A DNA stretch of 64,000 nucleotides from positions 3,100,001 to 3,164,000 of the forward strand of contig OW051495.1 of the NCBI GenBank assembly GCA_932521035.1. The letters run 5' to 3'. The notes beneath the pieces are model-generated. The model did no database searches. It saw only the letters and a list, made by a program, of their open reading frames with translations, and was not told the origin of the DNA. The translations under genes were made by a program, and so were the position numbers. The stretch comes from Oscheius dolichura. Its lineage: Eukaryota > Nematoda > Chromadorea > Rhabditida > Rhabditidae. Of this stretch, positions 1 through 9,642 are shown one piece after another (the first letter of the stretch is position 1; every line of letters starts with the position of its first letter).

Positions 1-268
1 AGATGACACCGCCGGACTTGAGAATCGGAGGAAGACCTAAGAAGACGTCTATTGGCCGGGAGGAGGACAGTACGCTGTATCAGATCCCGTAGGTTTCGCT
101 CGCTTTGAGGTCTTAAATTTCTCGGGGGATCCCCTTGTCCATTTTGGAAATAGTTCGCATAGTCTGCGCAGCTAGTCATCTAGACAAGTACGAATAAAGG
201 GGGGAGGATAGGACTGATAGGGTGCGGAAGGCACCCGGGAAGCTAATGAGAGGTCACCACCAGCTGTT

Positions 269-457
269 TTATCTCTGACCATCACACCCCGCCGGCTGTA
301 ACCCCGCAATATTTCCCCGTCTCTCCGGTATCCGAGGGGCTGGCTCACCTTGGAATCCGTTCCGGACGCTGTTCGACATATTTTGCCGGGCGGCATAGGT
401 CTGTCCCCGCTCGGCGTCAGTCGACACCAGGCTCATCTGATTGAAGTTCGTACCCAT
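269..457 (-). CDS. Small hypothetical protein, first exon or short gene
   Basis: The reading frame opens with ATG just after a good acceptor (ATTTCAG, then one base, then ATG), as seen at several trans-spliced starts in this window. The frame MGTNFNQMSLVSTDAERGQT continues for 62 residues. A GTGAGC donor about 36 codons in and a TTACAG acceptor 53 nt later would shorten it to about 40 residues ending near 282. No family is recognised. The gene could also run off the left edge of the window, because the minus strand continues beyond base 1. Weak support. Confidence 0.3.
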   Translation of the reverse strand: MGTNFNQMSLVSTDAERGQTYAARQNMSNSVRNGFQGEPAPRIPERRGNIAGLQPAGCDGQR

Positions 458-1597
458 TCTGAAATATTCTATTTTTATGGGAAGGAGAGAATATACGAGA
501 AGGATGAGGAAAGGACAATGTAAATATTGTTATTGGCTGATTGTGACCTTTGGAGTTGTCGGAGAGACCGGCCCGGGGGAATCGATCCGCCAGGCTCCGA
601 TGATGATTAAAGGCGCCAGTAATTGGAGAAGAAGAAACAACCAACCAGCTGGAACAGCACAACACTGATTCTAGCCGGGTTATTCTATTATTTGTGAGTT
701 ATTGACATTAGCTTTAGATGTTTGGAATAATTGGGTGGTTCAATTACTCGGCAGATAATTGACCGGAGTGAGCCGGCTAATAGAATTCTGTTATTTTTAT
801 ATTGTTATAGCTGTAAACACATAAAAGAACAAGTAAAAGGAGAGTAAACATATCAAAAATGAGTGGAAAAGAGAGGGGAAAGGCCACGGAACTCGACAAA
901 TACCCGCAACTCTATGGGCAAACTGGGAATGGACCTTGTTTACTGGCTCATTGAGAGATCCATGGAGTTCAGAGGATGTTTACCACTATTTTACAGTACA
1001 AAAAGGCCACTCTTTTGCCCTTTATCGTTAGCCTGTTGAACAATTAACGAATCCCCAAGGGAGGACGAGCCGGGAAGATGAGATATAGCCCGCTACTCGG
1101 CCAAGAAAAGGAAGATTCCTCAACAGAACACAGTGAGGCAGCCCCTCCTCCGAGTTTGTGTGTAGTTTCCCCCCTCTAACCCACCTAACAACGTGTTCCT
1201 GCCTCTGCCAAACGGCTGTTTGCATGCACTGTGACTTAGAAAGGGCGGTGTTGTTCGGCCGCGGCACTCCTTCTATAAATGCACAGGTGTTCAATCAATG
1301 ACTCTCTTTTAGTTTAACCGGGGGCAGATGCCCTCAGGGAGGAAATAAGAAACTGACCGGCAGAGGGTAGACACAGTCGAAACAGTGGCAGGGCATCTCA
1401 ATGCGGCGGGTGCGGTTGTCCGTATTGACGTCACGGCCGACGTCATAGAAGGGCTATTTCCAACGGGCCGTGTGCCAATAATAGCCAGCCGGCTGTGTAA
1501 GTACGATTCACCGGCCATGCGGCTATGACGACAACTCGCAACTTCTCATGCGTCAGGCCGCGTTGTGAAACAGGCGGAAAACTGGAGAGAGAAAGAT
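458..1597. other. Region without a confident gene
   Basis: The stretch holds several short frames on both strands, none with a recognisable family or a clean splice pattern. It lies between the small minus-strand frame and the 3' end of the chemoreceptor gene. It carries recurrent GGAGGA-type motifs typical of the GC-rich blocks. I see no RNA gene in it. Confidence 0.4.
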
Positions 1598-2820
1598 TTA
1601 TTTGACCTCTCCGCGGACAATTTCCCAGTCTTTGATCATCTGCCGAAAGTAGGCTGTGGAATCCAGGTGGCAGTTCACGACGACGTTGTTCACCCTCCGC
1701 AGTCGGAGCTCGATTATCAACGGCATCAGCAGGGCATACATTTGAACCTGGGGCAATGGATCCTCCCTTTGAAATGACTTACATGAGACATGATCTCGAT
1801 CCAAAAGGCCACGGAGATCTTGTCGAATTTCGGGTAGAAGATGTTGTACGAGTAGAGACCACCGATCATCAGCACGTTGAGGGTACTGTGGGTGGCGAAG
1901 CAGGGCAACAGCGAGACGATCAGCTTCCGGTTCTCTTTCACCTGGCAGGGTTCGAAGAAAAGGGGAGAGGAGGACTACCTGGTACTTCCAGCTGAGGGCC
2001 TGCTCCCCCTTGTAGTTGCAATATCTTCTGTTGATGAAGTAGGAGATCAAGGAGAGGGTTATGGTCAACAGCTCCACAGACATGTACAGCTCCATTAGAG
2101 TCTGAAAGAAAACTGTCTCCCGGGAGGATAGGGGTCACCTGGTATGTGCCTTGGTTGGCCCTTGTCCTCACCGTAGACGTTATCTGAACCTCGTGCCACT
2201 CAACGGGCATAAGGATGAGGACATAGACGGCCCCTCCTCCCAGCAGCATCTGAAGTCTACTGTTCTTCCCTTTGTACTCTGTTCTAATCACACTGATAAT
2301 CACCAGAGCCAGCCCGATGTACGGCTTGTGAATTCCCTCGTATTTGGACGGCCAAATGGTCGAAATTGAGCGTTCAATGGCAAAGGCACACATGATGAAA
2401 GACTGGGTAACGACGCCGACGACGGGCACAGTGCGGAGGGTTATCCCCAAGACAGCAGGAATGGTGTAGCCACAGGGATCGATGTGGGAGAGAGACAGTC
2501 TGGAGGATACTGTAATAGGGAGCATGGGAGACAAACCGGGTGAATTCGAAGAGGAAGACAACGAGGTAGGAGACAGCTATCTCCAGGGTCCAGAGAATGT
2601 GGAACACATAGACTGTCTTCGAGTTGGAGTGGACTAGCCATTTTATACCCTAGAATATCGTCTCTATAGGAATAGGAGGAGGAGGACGGACGTGTCTCTT
2701 TAAACTGTACAGAGTGGCGACGATGCCCGCCGCACAGAAAAGGGCCTTGACAAGGAGGATGACTCGAAATTCGACGGAGTGCGAGAGCCGTTCAGCCGAA
2801 ACACACAGGTCGTCATTCAT
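1598..2820 (-). CDS. Serpentine chemoreceptor, Sra/Srab/Sre superfamily
   Basis: Probable seven-transmembrane chemosensory receptor of sensory cilia. The spliced model is about 330 residues in six exons. The N-terminus MNDDLCVSAERLSHSVEFR has the Cys-Ala-Leu-Ser spacing typical of Sra/Srab. The TM3 border reads FIMCAFAIERSISTIWPSKY, matching the ER-x-x-x-T...YE signature of this superfamily, and the C-terminus has the ELRLRRV and AYFRQMIKDWEI tail. Introns are tiny (about 35-42 nt): for example the GTCCGT...TTCTAG intron removes an in-frame TAG at codon 57, and GTTTGT...CTCCAG joins TM2 to its loop. An acceptor TTTCAG lies 8 nt before ATG. Class assignment among Sra, Srab and Sre is uncertain; membership in the group is strong. 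Confidence 0.85.
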
Positions 2821-3713
2821 GGAGAAGACTGAAATGAAGCGTAAATTACGGGGGAGGAGGAGGGGAGGACGTCTTGAGCTTTATTGAGCACATTTTGCAG
2901 GGGCGAGGGGAGCAATAGTTTGGAAGTGACACCTACGTGAGGAGGCCTCAAGAGGCGACTCGAGTGTGGGAACAAGAGAAACGGCACGCTGAACTGGACA
3001 CCCTAAACGAATTATGAACAACAAGGACAGGGAAGTTGGAACTGTCCGCTTATTGGAGTCGAATCTCACCTGTTGCACTGTTGTTGTTCTGGATAGTTTC
3101 CTGGAATATAGTCAGCTGCAAGTCGACCAGAAACATGTGCCGTCTGTGCCGGAACAGATGAAGACCAGATAGTTCTTGTTTATCGGCCGGCCGTCTTTGA
3201 ACATCTTGAAAGGCGTCAATTAGGCCACCTTCTCTCCCGTCCCCGTGTTCGGACGAGCTCTTCCTCGTCCCCCTCCCCCAGACTCTAAAAAGTCTTCCCA
3301 ACTGTTCTTTAGAGCTCCTTCGACTTTTAGAGGTCGGCTCGTATTTGGTTTGCTCCTTTGTCGCTCAACCTACCTTTCACTCAATCTCTCCATTCCCTAC
3401 GTACTCAAACAACTTTGTGCAGTTTTGATTTTTTGATTTTTGGTTGGGATCATATTTGAGGTTATGAAATCTTGAAAGTTTATCAAAAATATCAGGATGA
3501 AAATAGAAAAAAAGTGGCTGTTTTTGGAGGCAAATAAATACAACTGTCTGGTAGTAGTACCGTCCACTTTCTAGTATTAACAGAGGCGATGACGGGAGGA
3601 TAAATTCTTGAGAGTGACTCAACAGGACTGCTGGAGATAGTTTTCATAAACCTTTGGCCATTGCAATTGGATTTCATTGGCTCAGTATCCACGGCCCCTT
3701 AACAAATGGCAAG
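2821..3713. other. Region without a confident gene
   Basis: Minus-strand frames at 2881-3301 could be spliced into a short protein, but no model has consistent phases and a recognisable product. The part from 3377 to 3690 is AT-richer and looks non-coding. Confidence 0.35.
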
Positions 3714-3926
3714 TCATCTTCCCTCGGTAGCCATGGATGAAATGAAGGAGATGGGTGCCCGCCTGTAGCCCAAGCCAGTGGATCTTTCTGGACCAGTGGA
3801 AGGAATTTTGGCTCTTGGAAGACTTTCGGAAGACGTCCGATCGTCTGGACCATCCTCCAATTCAGCGTCGGAGACATCCACAAATGTTGACGGAAGCGTC
3901 TTGGAAGTTTTATTAGATACGGTCAT
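3714..3926 (-). CDS. Small hypothetical protein (70 aa)
   Basis: An ATG-started open frame of 70 codons beginning MTVSNKTSKTLPSTFVDVSD, with an acidic stretch DAELEDGPDDR followed by a basic and hydrophobic tail. Composition is coding-like, but there is no domain, signal peptide or membrane segment. It lies in a GC-rich block among other short genes. It may be one exon of a larger gene. Tentative. Confidence 0.3.
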   Translation of the reverse strand: MTVSNKTSKTLPSTFVDVSDAELEDGPDDRTSSESLPRAKIPSTGPERSTGLGYRRAPISFISSMATEGR

Positions 3927-4252
3927 TGATTGCCCGTTTGGATGGCGCTCTAACGTTGTCCGGTAAAACGGCTTCCTGGATATCCGTTTGGTTGGTGGTT
4001 ATGTTATGGTGCACAATTTGTTTATTCTTTCTCCCTCGGCTCGTAAGATCTTTTAACTTTTGGCCTCAAAAAAAAATCACACCGGGATCGAACATTCAAA
4101 CCATTCATCGCGAAGAACGGAGAAACGCCCTCTCCCGAAAATGGTACAAATAGGGGCACACGAGGGACAGAGTCAACTACAGCTACGGCACTCTCCCTCT
4201 CTCTTGATATTTCACCCTTTCCTCCACTGACAACAACAAGTTCTTTTCAGCC

Positions 4253-4469
4253 ATGCCCTGCAACAACTCCAACGCCACTTTCTCCCTTGCTTCTTTGAAG
4301 GAACTCTTGAGGAAGATACCAGGAGCACAAGGTACGGCCCCCTCCTCCTCTTCCCGTCTAATAACCGTGTTTAGCTCCTCCTCGACCGGTTACCAGCCGT
4401 CGTCCATCTTTCGACCTGACGCTCGAGACGGTCTACGAGAATGAGCCGTTGAAACTATCCAACGATTAG
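4253..4469 (+). CDS. Small hypothetical protein, two exons
   Basis: ATG follows an acceptor (TTCTTTTCAG, then CC, then ATG). Exon 1 encodes MPCNNSNATFSLASLKELLR and ends at a GTACGG donor. A 46-nt intron ends in GTGTTTAG. Exon 2 continues in phase with APPRPVTSRRPSFDLTLETV and ends in SND-stop, giving 57 residues. Without splicing the frame changes to a Ser-rich string, so the intron is the better reading. The RRPSFDLT segment looks like a basophilic kinase site. No family recognised. Confidence 0.45.
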
Positions 4470-4851
4470 CATGGATGGACAGGGCCCGGACTGGGCGACC
4501 CGGTGACACGAGGAACATCGTGTTAGGAGACAGACAACACAGAGATTTATTTGTATTTATTCGGCACTAATAATGAAGATATTAACTAGATAGAGTGTTA
4601 TAGAAAAGACACAGGGGGGAGGAGATGATAGACAGGGGGTTCACGCTTCGTCGGCAGCTGACATGCCAGGGGAGCCGATGACATAGCAGTCAGTCTGCTC
4701 TTCTGCTCTCATCACTCTCGATACAGAAAAAGATAATACGTTTATTCCGCTAGAGTGGATCAGTTCGAGACACGAGAGGTGTTGTTCATCTTCTCCTCAT
4801 CCTCTTCCTCAAGGCACCCGCGGGAGAGAGGACGATGGCCCGTTGTCATTC

Positions 4852-5083
4852 TCAGGCCTTTCCTGGAATGTACATGAGTCCAAGAAGTAGGCGAAGCAAG
4901 TCCTCCCCATGGAAGACTTTATTCATGAAGACATCTATGCAATCTTCCTCCAATTTGCACAAGAGGAGAGCCCATCCCAATAGCCAATAGGCTCCGTGTG
5001 CATTCTCACAGAGGGAAGATAAGCGAAAGTGTTACCGTAACTGTCTCGCAGCCTCCTCCTCTTTCAATAAAAATGGAAAACAT
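4852..5083 (-). CDS. Small hydrophobic hypothetical protein
   Basis: Exon 1 (MFSIFIERGGGCET) joins exon 2 through a 37-nt GTTACG...TGTGAG intron, the same length as introns in the neighbouring chemoreceptor. Exon 2 reads NAHGAYWLLGWALLLCKLEE followed by an amphipathic helix with DVFMNKVFHGEDLLRLLLG and ends PGKA-stop, 64 residues in all. Further coding-like sequence on the same strand down to 4641 (MRAEEQTDCYVIGSPGMSA then stop at 4641) may be additional exons. The acceptor ending GAG is weak. Function unknown. Confidence 0.4.
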
Positions 5084-5161
5084 CTTCGTTCTTCACGGTG
5101 CGTCAGTGCCGTTCTTGTCCCCGTGCCAGTGGAGCATCCTCCCTCCACTCCTCCCTATCTA

Positions 5162-5182
5162 TAGCCTATAGACTATAGGCTA
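5162..5182. promoter_or_regulatory. Perfect 21-nt palindrome in a divergent promoter
   Basis: The sequence TAGCCTATAG-A-CTATAGGCTA is a perfect inverted repeat with 10-nt arms and one central base. It sits between the minus-strand small gene starting at 5083 and the plus-strand TATA box at 5309, so it could be a binding site for a dimeric regulator serving one or both genes. Confidence 0.4.
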
Positions 5183-5308
5183 CGATGACGCCTGTCCCTC
5201 CCCGAGGAAACCCCCACTGGCATTCTACCGGTCTACAAAGTGACTTATAGCAAGGTCAAAAACTCAACCACGAACAGGTTGAAAGTGGGGGAGAGACCAC
5301 GTGGTCGG

Positions 5309-5316
5309 TATAAATA
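5309..5316 (+). promoter_or_regulatory. TATA box
   Basis: TATAAATA in a GC-rich context, 142 nt upstream of the ATG at 5451. A TTTCAG acceptor lies between the two, so the transcript probably has a spliced 5' leader or outron. Confidence 0.5.
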
Positions 5317-5450
5317 CAGGGTCGACCCAGGGACAGGCGTCCTTCCCCAAGTTCTCAACAAAAGTTTAACAATTCCCGAAAAGTGCAGAGTTAGTTTTTG
5401 TCTTTTTGATCAGAGCGACACCTCTCTTTCAGTTCAACAGATTGAGGGGA

Positions 5451-5642
5451 ATGTCGTCGGCCGAGGTTGAGATAACCCATATCCCGGGAGGATTGGTACG
5501 GTACACCTTCGACGTCAGTGAGTCCCCCACAATCCTCTCATCCTCGTCCTTCTGCTTTCAGCCGATTTCAGTAGAACTTGGGAGTCGAGAAAATGTTCGA
5601 GCGAGTGTAAACTGCCTACTGTTTACGAAGAAATTGAACTGA
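5451..5642 (+). CDS. Small hypothetical protein, two exons
   Basis: The frame starts MSSAEVEITHIPGGLVRYTF, is interrupted by a 48-nt intron (GTCAGT...CTTTCAG), and ends after a second exon PISVELGSRENVRASVNCLL then FTKKLN-stop, 47 residues in total. The TATA box at 5309 and acceptor before the start support a real transcription unit. The 3' end is convergent with the minus-strand gene starting at 6072. No domain recognised. Confidence 0.4.
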   Translation: MSSAEVEITHIPGGLVRYTFDVSESPTILSSSSFCFQPISVELGSRENVRASVNCLLFTKKLN

Positions 5643-5718
5643 AGGGTCAAAACAAGAAATAGGGCAAGCAGGCAACAATACTCTTCTATTTCTGTACCTA
5701 CGTGCTAAATAACAATAT

Positions 5719-6072
5719 CTATCCATGCATACATACATAATATTTATTTCCCCGGTAGGAGAACAAGGAGTGAGATCGGCTATGACTGGCCACTTGGATC
5801 TTGATGTCAATCTTGATGTCAAAAGGCAGGCAGCGCGAGAACATCTGCGGGCCATCGCCCCGGTCACCGTCCTGGGTGTCATCCAGTAGAACGATAGGAG
5901 AGGGAAATGACCCAATTCGGAAAGCCCCCTTGAGATTCAAAAGGTCCATTTCTACTTCATTAGGTGATCGTCTCCTCTGGGTAACAGCGGGCAGACGACG
6001 GCCGATAGTCGGGGCTCCACTGACCGCTCCAGAAAGGATGCTCAAATGGAGGATGGCAATATCCGTATCCAT
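5719..6072 (-). CDS. Hypothetical protein, possibly secreted
   Basis: An open frame of 117 codons. The start MDTDIAILHLSILSGAVSGA could act as a signal peptide. The middle part (MDLLNLKGAFRIGSFPSPIV, then LLDDTQDGDRGDG) has strong coding character. Near the end a GTATGT donor would permit a further exon with a hydrophobic segment (LLALFLVLTLQF), but that would overlap the convergent gene at 5451-5642. The region upstream to 6130 has a competing Pro/Tyr-rich frame, so the start is uncertain. No family recognised. Confidence 0.4.
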   Translation of the reverse strand: MDTDIAILHLSILSGAVSGAPTIGRRLPAVTQRRRSPNEVEMDLLNLKGAFRIGSFPSPIVLLDDTQDGDRGDGPQMFSRCLPFDIKIDIKIQVASHSRSHSLFSYRGNKYYVCMHG

Positions 6073-6419
6073 CTTTGGGAAACTTTACCTCGATATGTAG
6101 GCACAGTTGGGATGAGGAAAGAAGTCTCCTCATTGCATGTACCAACAATTTCAATTCACCGGATGACTGAAAATGGATGGGCATGCAAAGAGGATGATAC
6201 TCCCGGGACACACTCCTAGGTAATCCTCCTATTCTAGGGCAGGGAGGCGAGACAAGAGGATAATCAGTTCTGAATAACACTGACGTCGGCAGGGGTATCG
6301 AACTTCCTCCGATGACGTCCCGAGATGATTACTATGGCTACAGAGCTCAGCGAATTTCTTTATTATGGTTGTGTTTGGTGGATAATATGTACACGGGGAA
6401 GAAGAGGACAGGAGGACAT

Positions 6420-7083
6420 CTAGCTCATCTCCAACTGGACCATGACACAGGCGATCTCCTCGTGGCTCGAGCCGGCGTTGTAGTCAAAGATTCGAATCTC
6501 CAGTTGGTACGGCTTGTAGGCGGCGATGGCGTTGATGATGACAGCAAATTGGCTGAGATCAAGAGGGAGGATGAGGACGAGATCTCCGTGGGTCAGTGGG
6601 CAGTTGTGGGCAAAGTCGCAGCCGTCGATGTTGTTCAGCAGACCGTAGGTCTTCATCTCGCTCCAGTCACAGGGGCCACTACCCCAGCCACGGGTGTACT
6701 GGTACAGCTTCACGTTGTTCTTGTTGTCGTCAATCTGAACGGGTTCCCTCATCTCTCGGGGGATTACTGTAGCACATACCTGAGGACCGTAGTTGTAGGT
6801 GTAGAGGTAGAGGACATTGGGCACGCGGGGGTCGATCGGGTAGACCGGGTTGCCCTTCGAGTCCGTTACGGTAATGTTGTCGATACGGAACTGTTCGTCT
6901 GGAAATGCCCCCATTATTCAGATCTGTAGCCTGTAGCCTACTTTGTGAGCACATGTAGTAGTGGAGTGCCTTGTCCGTGCCGTTGGGGAAGCCGCAGTCG
7001 TTGGTGGCGGCCTCGCCGACGAGATCGACGGGCATCGACAGGGTTACGGCAAAGAGAGCAGCTAGGAGGACGTAACAATACAT
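6420..7083 (-). CDS. Secreted ML-domain (MD-2/NPC2-like lipid-recognition) protein
   Basis: Predicted extracellular lipid-binding protein of the nematode ML family. Exon 1 has a signal peptide (MYCYVLLAALFAVTLSMPVD) and the first Cys cluster. A 43-nt intron (GTAGGC...TTCCAG) leads to exon 2 with FRIDNITVTDSKGNPVYPID, the central GCDFAHNCPLTHGDL cysteine pair, and the conserved end YKPYQLEIRIFDYNAG with SSHEEIACVMVQ. About 190 residues, normal for the family. The 27-nt stretch after YNYGPQ could be a retained segment or a very short intron. Family call rests on remembered nematode ML proteins. Confidence 0.75.
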
Positions 7084-8234
7084 CTGAAATGGATGGAATT
7101 ACTTCGAGAAGGTAGAGAGGAAAGGCTGGGAGCAGAGCCGATGACAAGGAGCCGGCTGCCGTCTTTCCCCTATCACTGGCGGCTTTTATTCGAATAGTTT
7201 TAGTTCTGATAACGCTAACCATGCACACCCACTAATCGAACCATCTTATTTTACGGCCTCTCGGAGGGGGACTTCGGATCTGTTTTTGCAAAGATTGGGG
7301 GGGGGGGGGGGGGGTGAGTCAGATGACGGGACGACATTGAGCACTGGAGGAACGGACGAGGACAGGAGGACACCTTCATCCTCTCTCAACTAGTAGTCTC
7401 CTCCATCTTTTCCAAGGAACCCCGGAAGTGTTCTAAATACGACAAACTAATAGTACGAGGAAGTATAGCAGTTCAATAGGGTTTTTCGGGTATTCCTATA
7501 AAGGCTGCTGATAAAGAGGACACCCAATTGATCCGAGAGTAAAGACTACGAGAAGACCAGGGCAAAGGGTATTCTGCTCCTCGGGAAGAGGACAGCAAAC
7601 CTCCTTCTAGGAGATAAACACGACGACTGCCTTCCTTCTATCCTCCAGCATCCGTACTTCCTTGGCTCTACAGTCCGAGATTCCCAGAAGAGAGGTGGCC
7701 ACTGGCCATCATCCGCGCCATGCCGGCATCCGAGGGCCTTCCTCTCCCAGCCGGTCAAAATCCATTATACCCTAATCAATCGTGACTTTTCCTAACTGGA
7801 CCCCTCTCCTTTATCAGCTAGGCCACTGGGAATGGTTAAAAACTCTATGCTATCGAGGTATAAGCTGCCATTTCAACGAAACTGCTAACCATATGGTTCT
7901 CACTTATCTATTTTACTGCCCCTCCAACTTCGCACGGGCCTCAAACAAGATCTGCACGGGTCAAAGAACTCCACCATAAGAATAAACAATTTATTTTAAA
8001 CATACATCCACGTTACCTGGGTTTCAGATAGATAATTTGCCTCTAATGTGAGCGAAGTCCTAGAAAAGCCTCCCCGGGGAGGATAACGGCGAATTAATCA
8101 GGATCATAATCGTTCATCGTCTCCTTTGGCAACTTATGCATAAGACGGTCATTTTCAAGTTATGACAAGTTTCGAAGGGATAATATTGACCTTTACCCTT
8201 CCTTCGGCCATTTTCCAAAAGCGGTCCCATCGAG
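7084..8234. other. Intergenic region with poly-G tract
   Basis: No convincing gene. It contains the promoter side of the ML-domain gene, an 18-G homopolymer at 7297-7314, a TATA-like CCTATAAAGG at about 7495, and short frames on both strands without family resemblance. Confidence 0.4.
7297..7314 (+). repeat. Homopolymer G18
   Basis: A run of 18 uninterrupted G residues in intergenic DNA. Long G/C tracts are a known feature of nematode genomes and can form G-quadruplexes. Its length equals that of the C tract at 56350-56367. Confidence 0.9.
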
Positions 8235-9415
8235 ATGTCTACCGGGACGAAGGCATCGCCCGCTCCATTGCCTGCGGGCGAATGCGACTCCTGTCCGGAC
8301 ATTCGTACGAGTGGCCACAGCGAACAGTATCCTCCCTGCCTCTGGTCAGACTCTATTCGTTTAGATTTGTACTGAAACCGGGCGAGTTCCTCCACGACCG
8401 GGAGGGCAGTTCGGCCTCATCGATGAGTCTCTCGGTCTGGACTACCATCCTCTGCTCCGGCAACGTGTTCACCTGCTTCTTCACCCATGCCCAGATCCTC
8501 CAGCGCGACGTGCACAAGTGCTCTGCCACCTTCTACCAACAGCCGCAGTGTAACCGCTTCGCCGACATCCCCTGCTACGAGGACACCCGCATCCGTGTCC
8601 GGGAGTCGCCCGACGGCCACGACTACATCCATGCCAGCTACTTGGACGGCTACCGGCAGCCGAAGAAGTTCATCGTGACACAGGCCCCGCTGCCCCAGAC
8701 CATGCGTCAGTTCTGGGCCATGCAGTGGCAGGAGAAGACGTGTCTGCTCGTCTCCATGATCCAGATGTACGATGTCCCGCCGCCTCAGACCTCGCTCCGT
8801 TTTATACCCACAAAGACGGGAGAAGTCTTCCACGCCGGGCCGATTGCCGTCGAGTTCGCCGGCTGTCGCCGCGTCCGCGACACGTACGATGCCGTTGTGC
8901 TGAGGGTGAAGAAGGGCGCGGAGACGCGTCGTCTGCTTTGCCTCGTCTATTTTGCCTGGGACGACAAGGGCAGTCCCCGACGGGTGACCGAAGTCCTCCA
9001 ACTGGTAGCCGACATGAACCATAACCAAGAGCTACTGGTCGAGCAGGCCAGGAAGGACGGCTGGCTGAAGGGGGACGAGAACAGTCCGATCTCCGTCAAC
9101 TGCCTCGCCGGGACGGGACGCAGCTGCACCCTGGTGGCCTTTGACATTGTCTGCCGGCGGCTGGATGACACGGCCAAACAGCCGGCCGGAGCTCTGTGCG
9201 ATGTCGAGGACACGGTGCTGAGGATGCGGTTCCAGAGGGCCAGGGCCGTGCAGAAGGCCGAGCAGTTCATGCTGATTATGTTCTGCTCGTTGGAGTATGC
9301 GATTAGGAAAAAGTACGTCAAGGACAACGACTGGGAGGAGATTCATCTGGAGGGCTACAAGTACCAGAAGAGGGATACGAAGACAGGCACACAGGCCACC
9401 GAGAACCGCGAGTAG
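8235..9415 (+). CDS. Receptor-less protein tyrosine phosphatase, atypical active site
   Basis: Nematode PTP of the large, often sperm-expressed class. A start at 8235 (MSTGTKASPAPLPAGECDSC) joins by a 38-nt intron (GTATCC...CGTTTAG) to FVLKPGEFLHDREG and then an uninterrupted PTP domain; an unspliced frame starts at 8162. Landmarks: NRFADIPCYEDTRI, DYIHASYLDGY, FIVTQAPLPQTMRQFW, WPD-loop equivalent YFAWDDKGSP, P-loop VNCLAGTGRSCT, and Q-loop RAVQKAEQF. The catalytic Cys and Arg remain, but HCSAGxGRTG has become NCLAGTGRSC and WPD has become WDD. Activity is therefore uncertain; it could be weak or substrate-trapping. A polyadenylation signal AATAAA lies just after the stop. Confidence 0.85.
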
Positions 9416-9642
9416 ATCATGGCTCAGGAAAATAATAAAAGTTTTCTAGCAATTGTTTAGCTTATTATTAGAACTTTTATTAAAATAATATACATTATCT
9501 TTGAGTAAAACAGGACTATTGAGCAGTAAAAAAATATTCTGTGACTATACGCATAAAGTGCACCAGAATCCTGACTACACGTATAAAGATTACGGCAGAA
9601 AAATGAGATCAGTCGATATTACGCACTTGAAAATTGCCGTTC

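Noticed and set aside
859-954. Plus-strand 31-codon frame MSGKERGKATELDKYPQLYG
   Set aside because: Short, no splice sites that extend it, no acceptor near the ATG and no recognised family.
2881-3301. Minus-strand frames that could be spliced to a small protein
   Set aside because: Several mutually exclusive splice choices, none with consistent phase and coding character.
6312-6929. Plus-strand 205-codon frame opposite the ML-domain gene
   Set aside because: Antisense shadow; minus strand has signal peptide, cysteines and ML landmarks.
8417-9028. Long minus-strand frame (203 codons) opposite the PTP
   Set aside because: Shadow of the GC-rich PTP exon; the plus strand carries a clear PTP domain.
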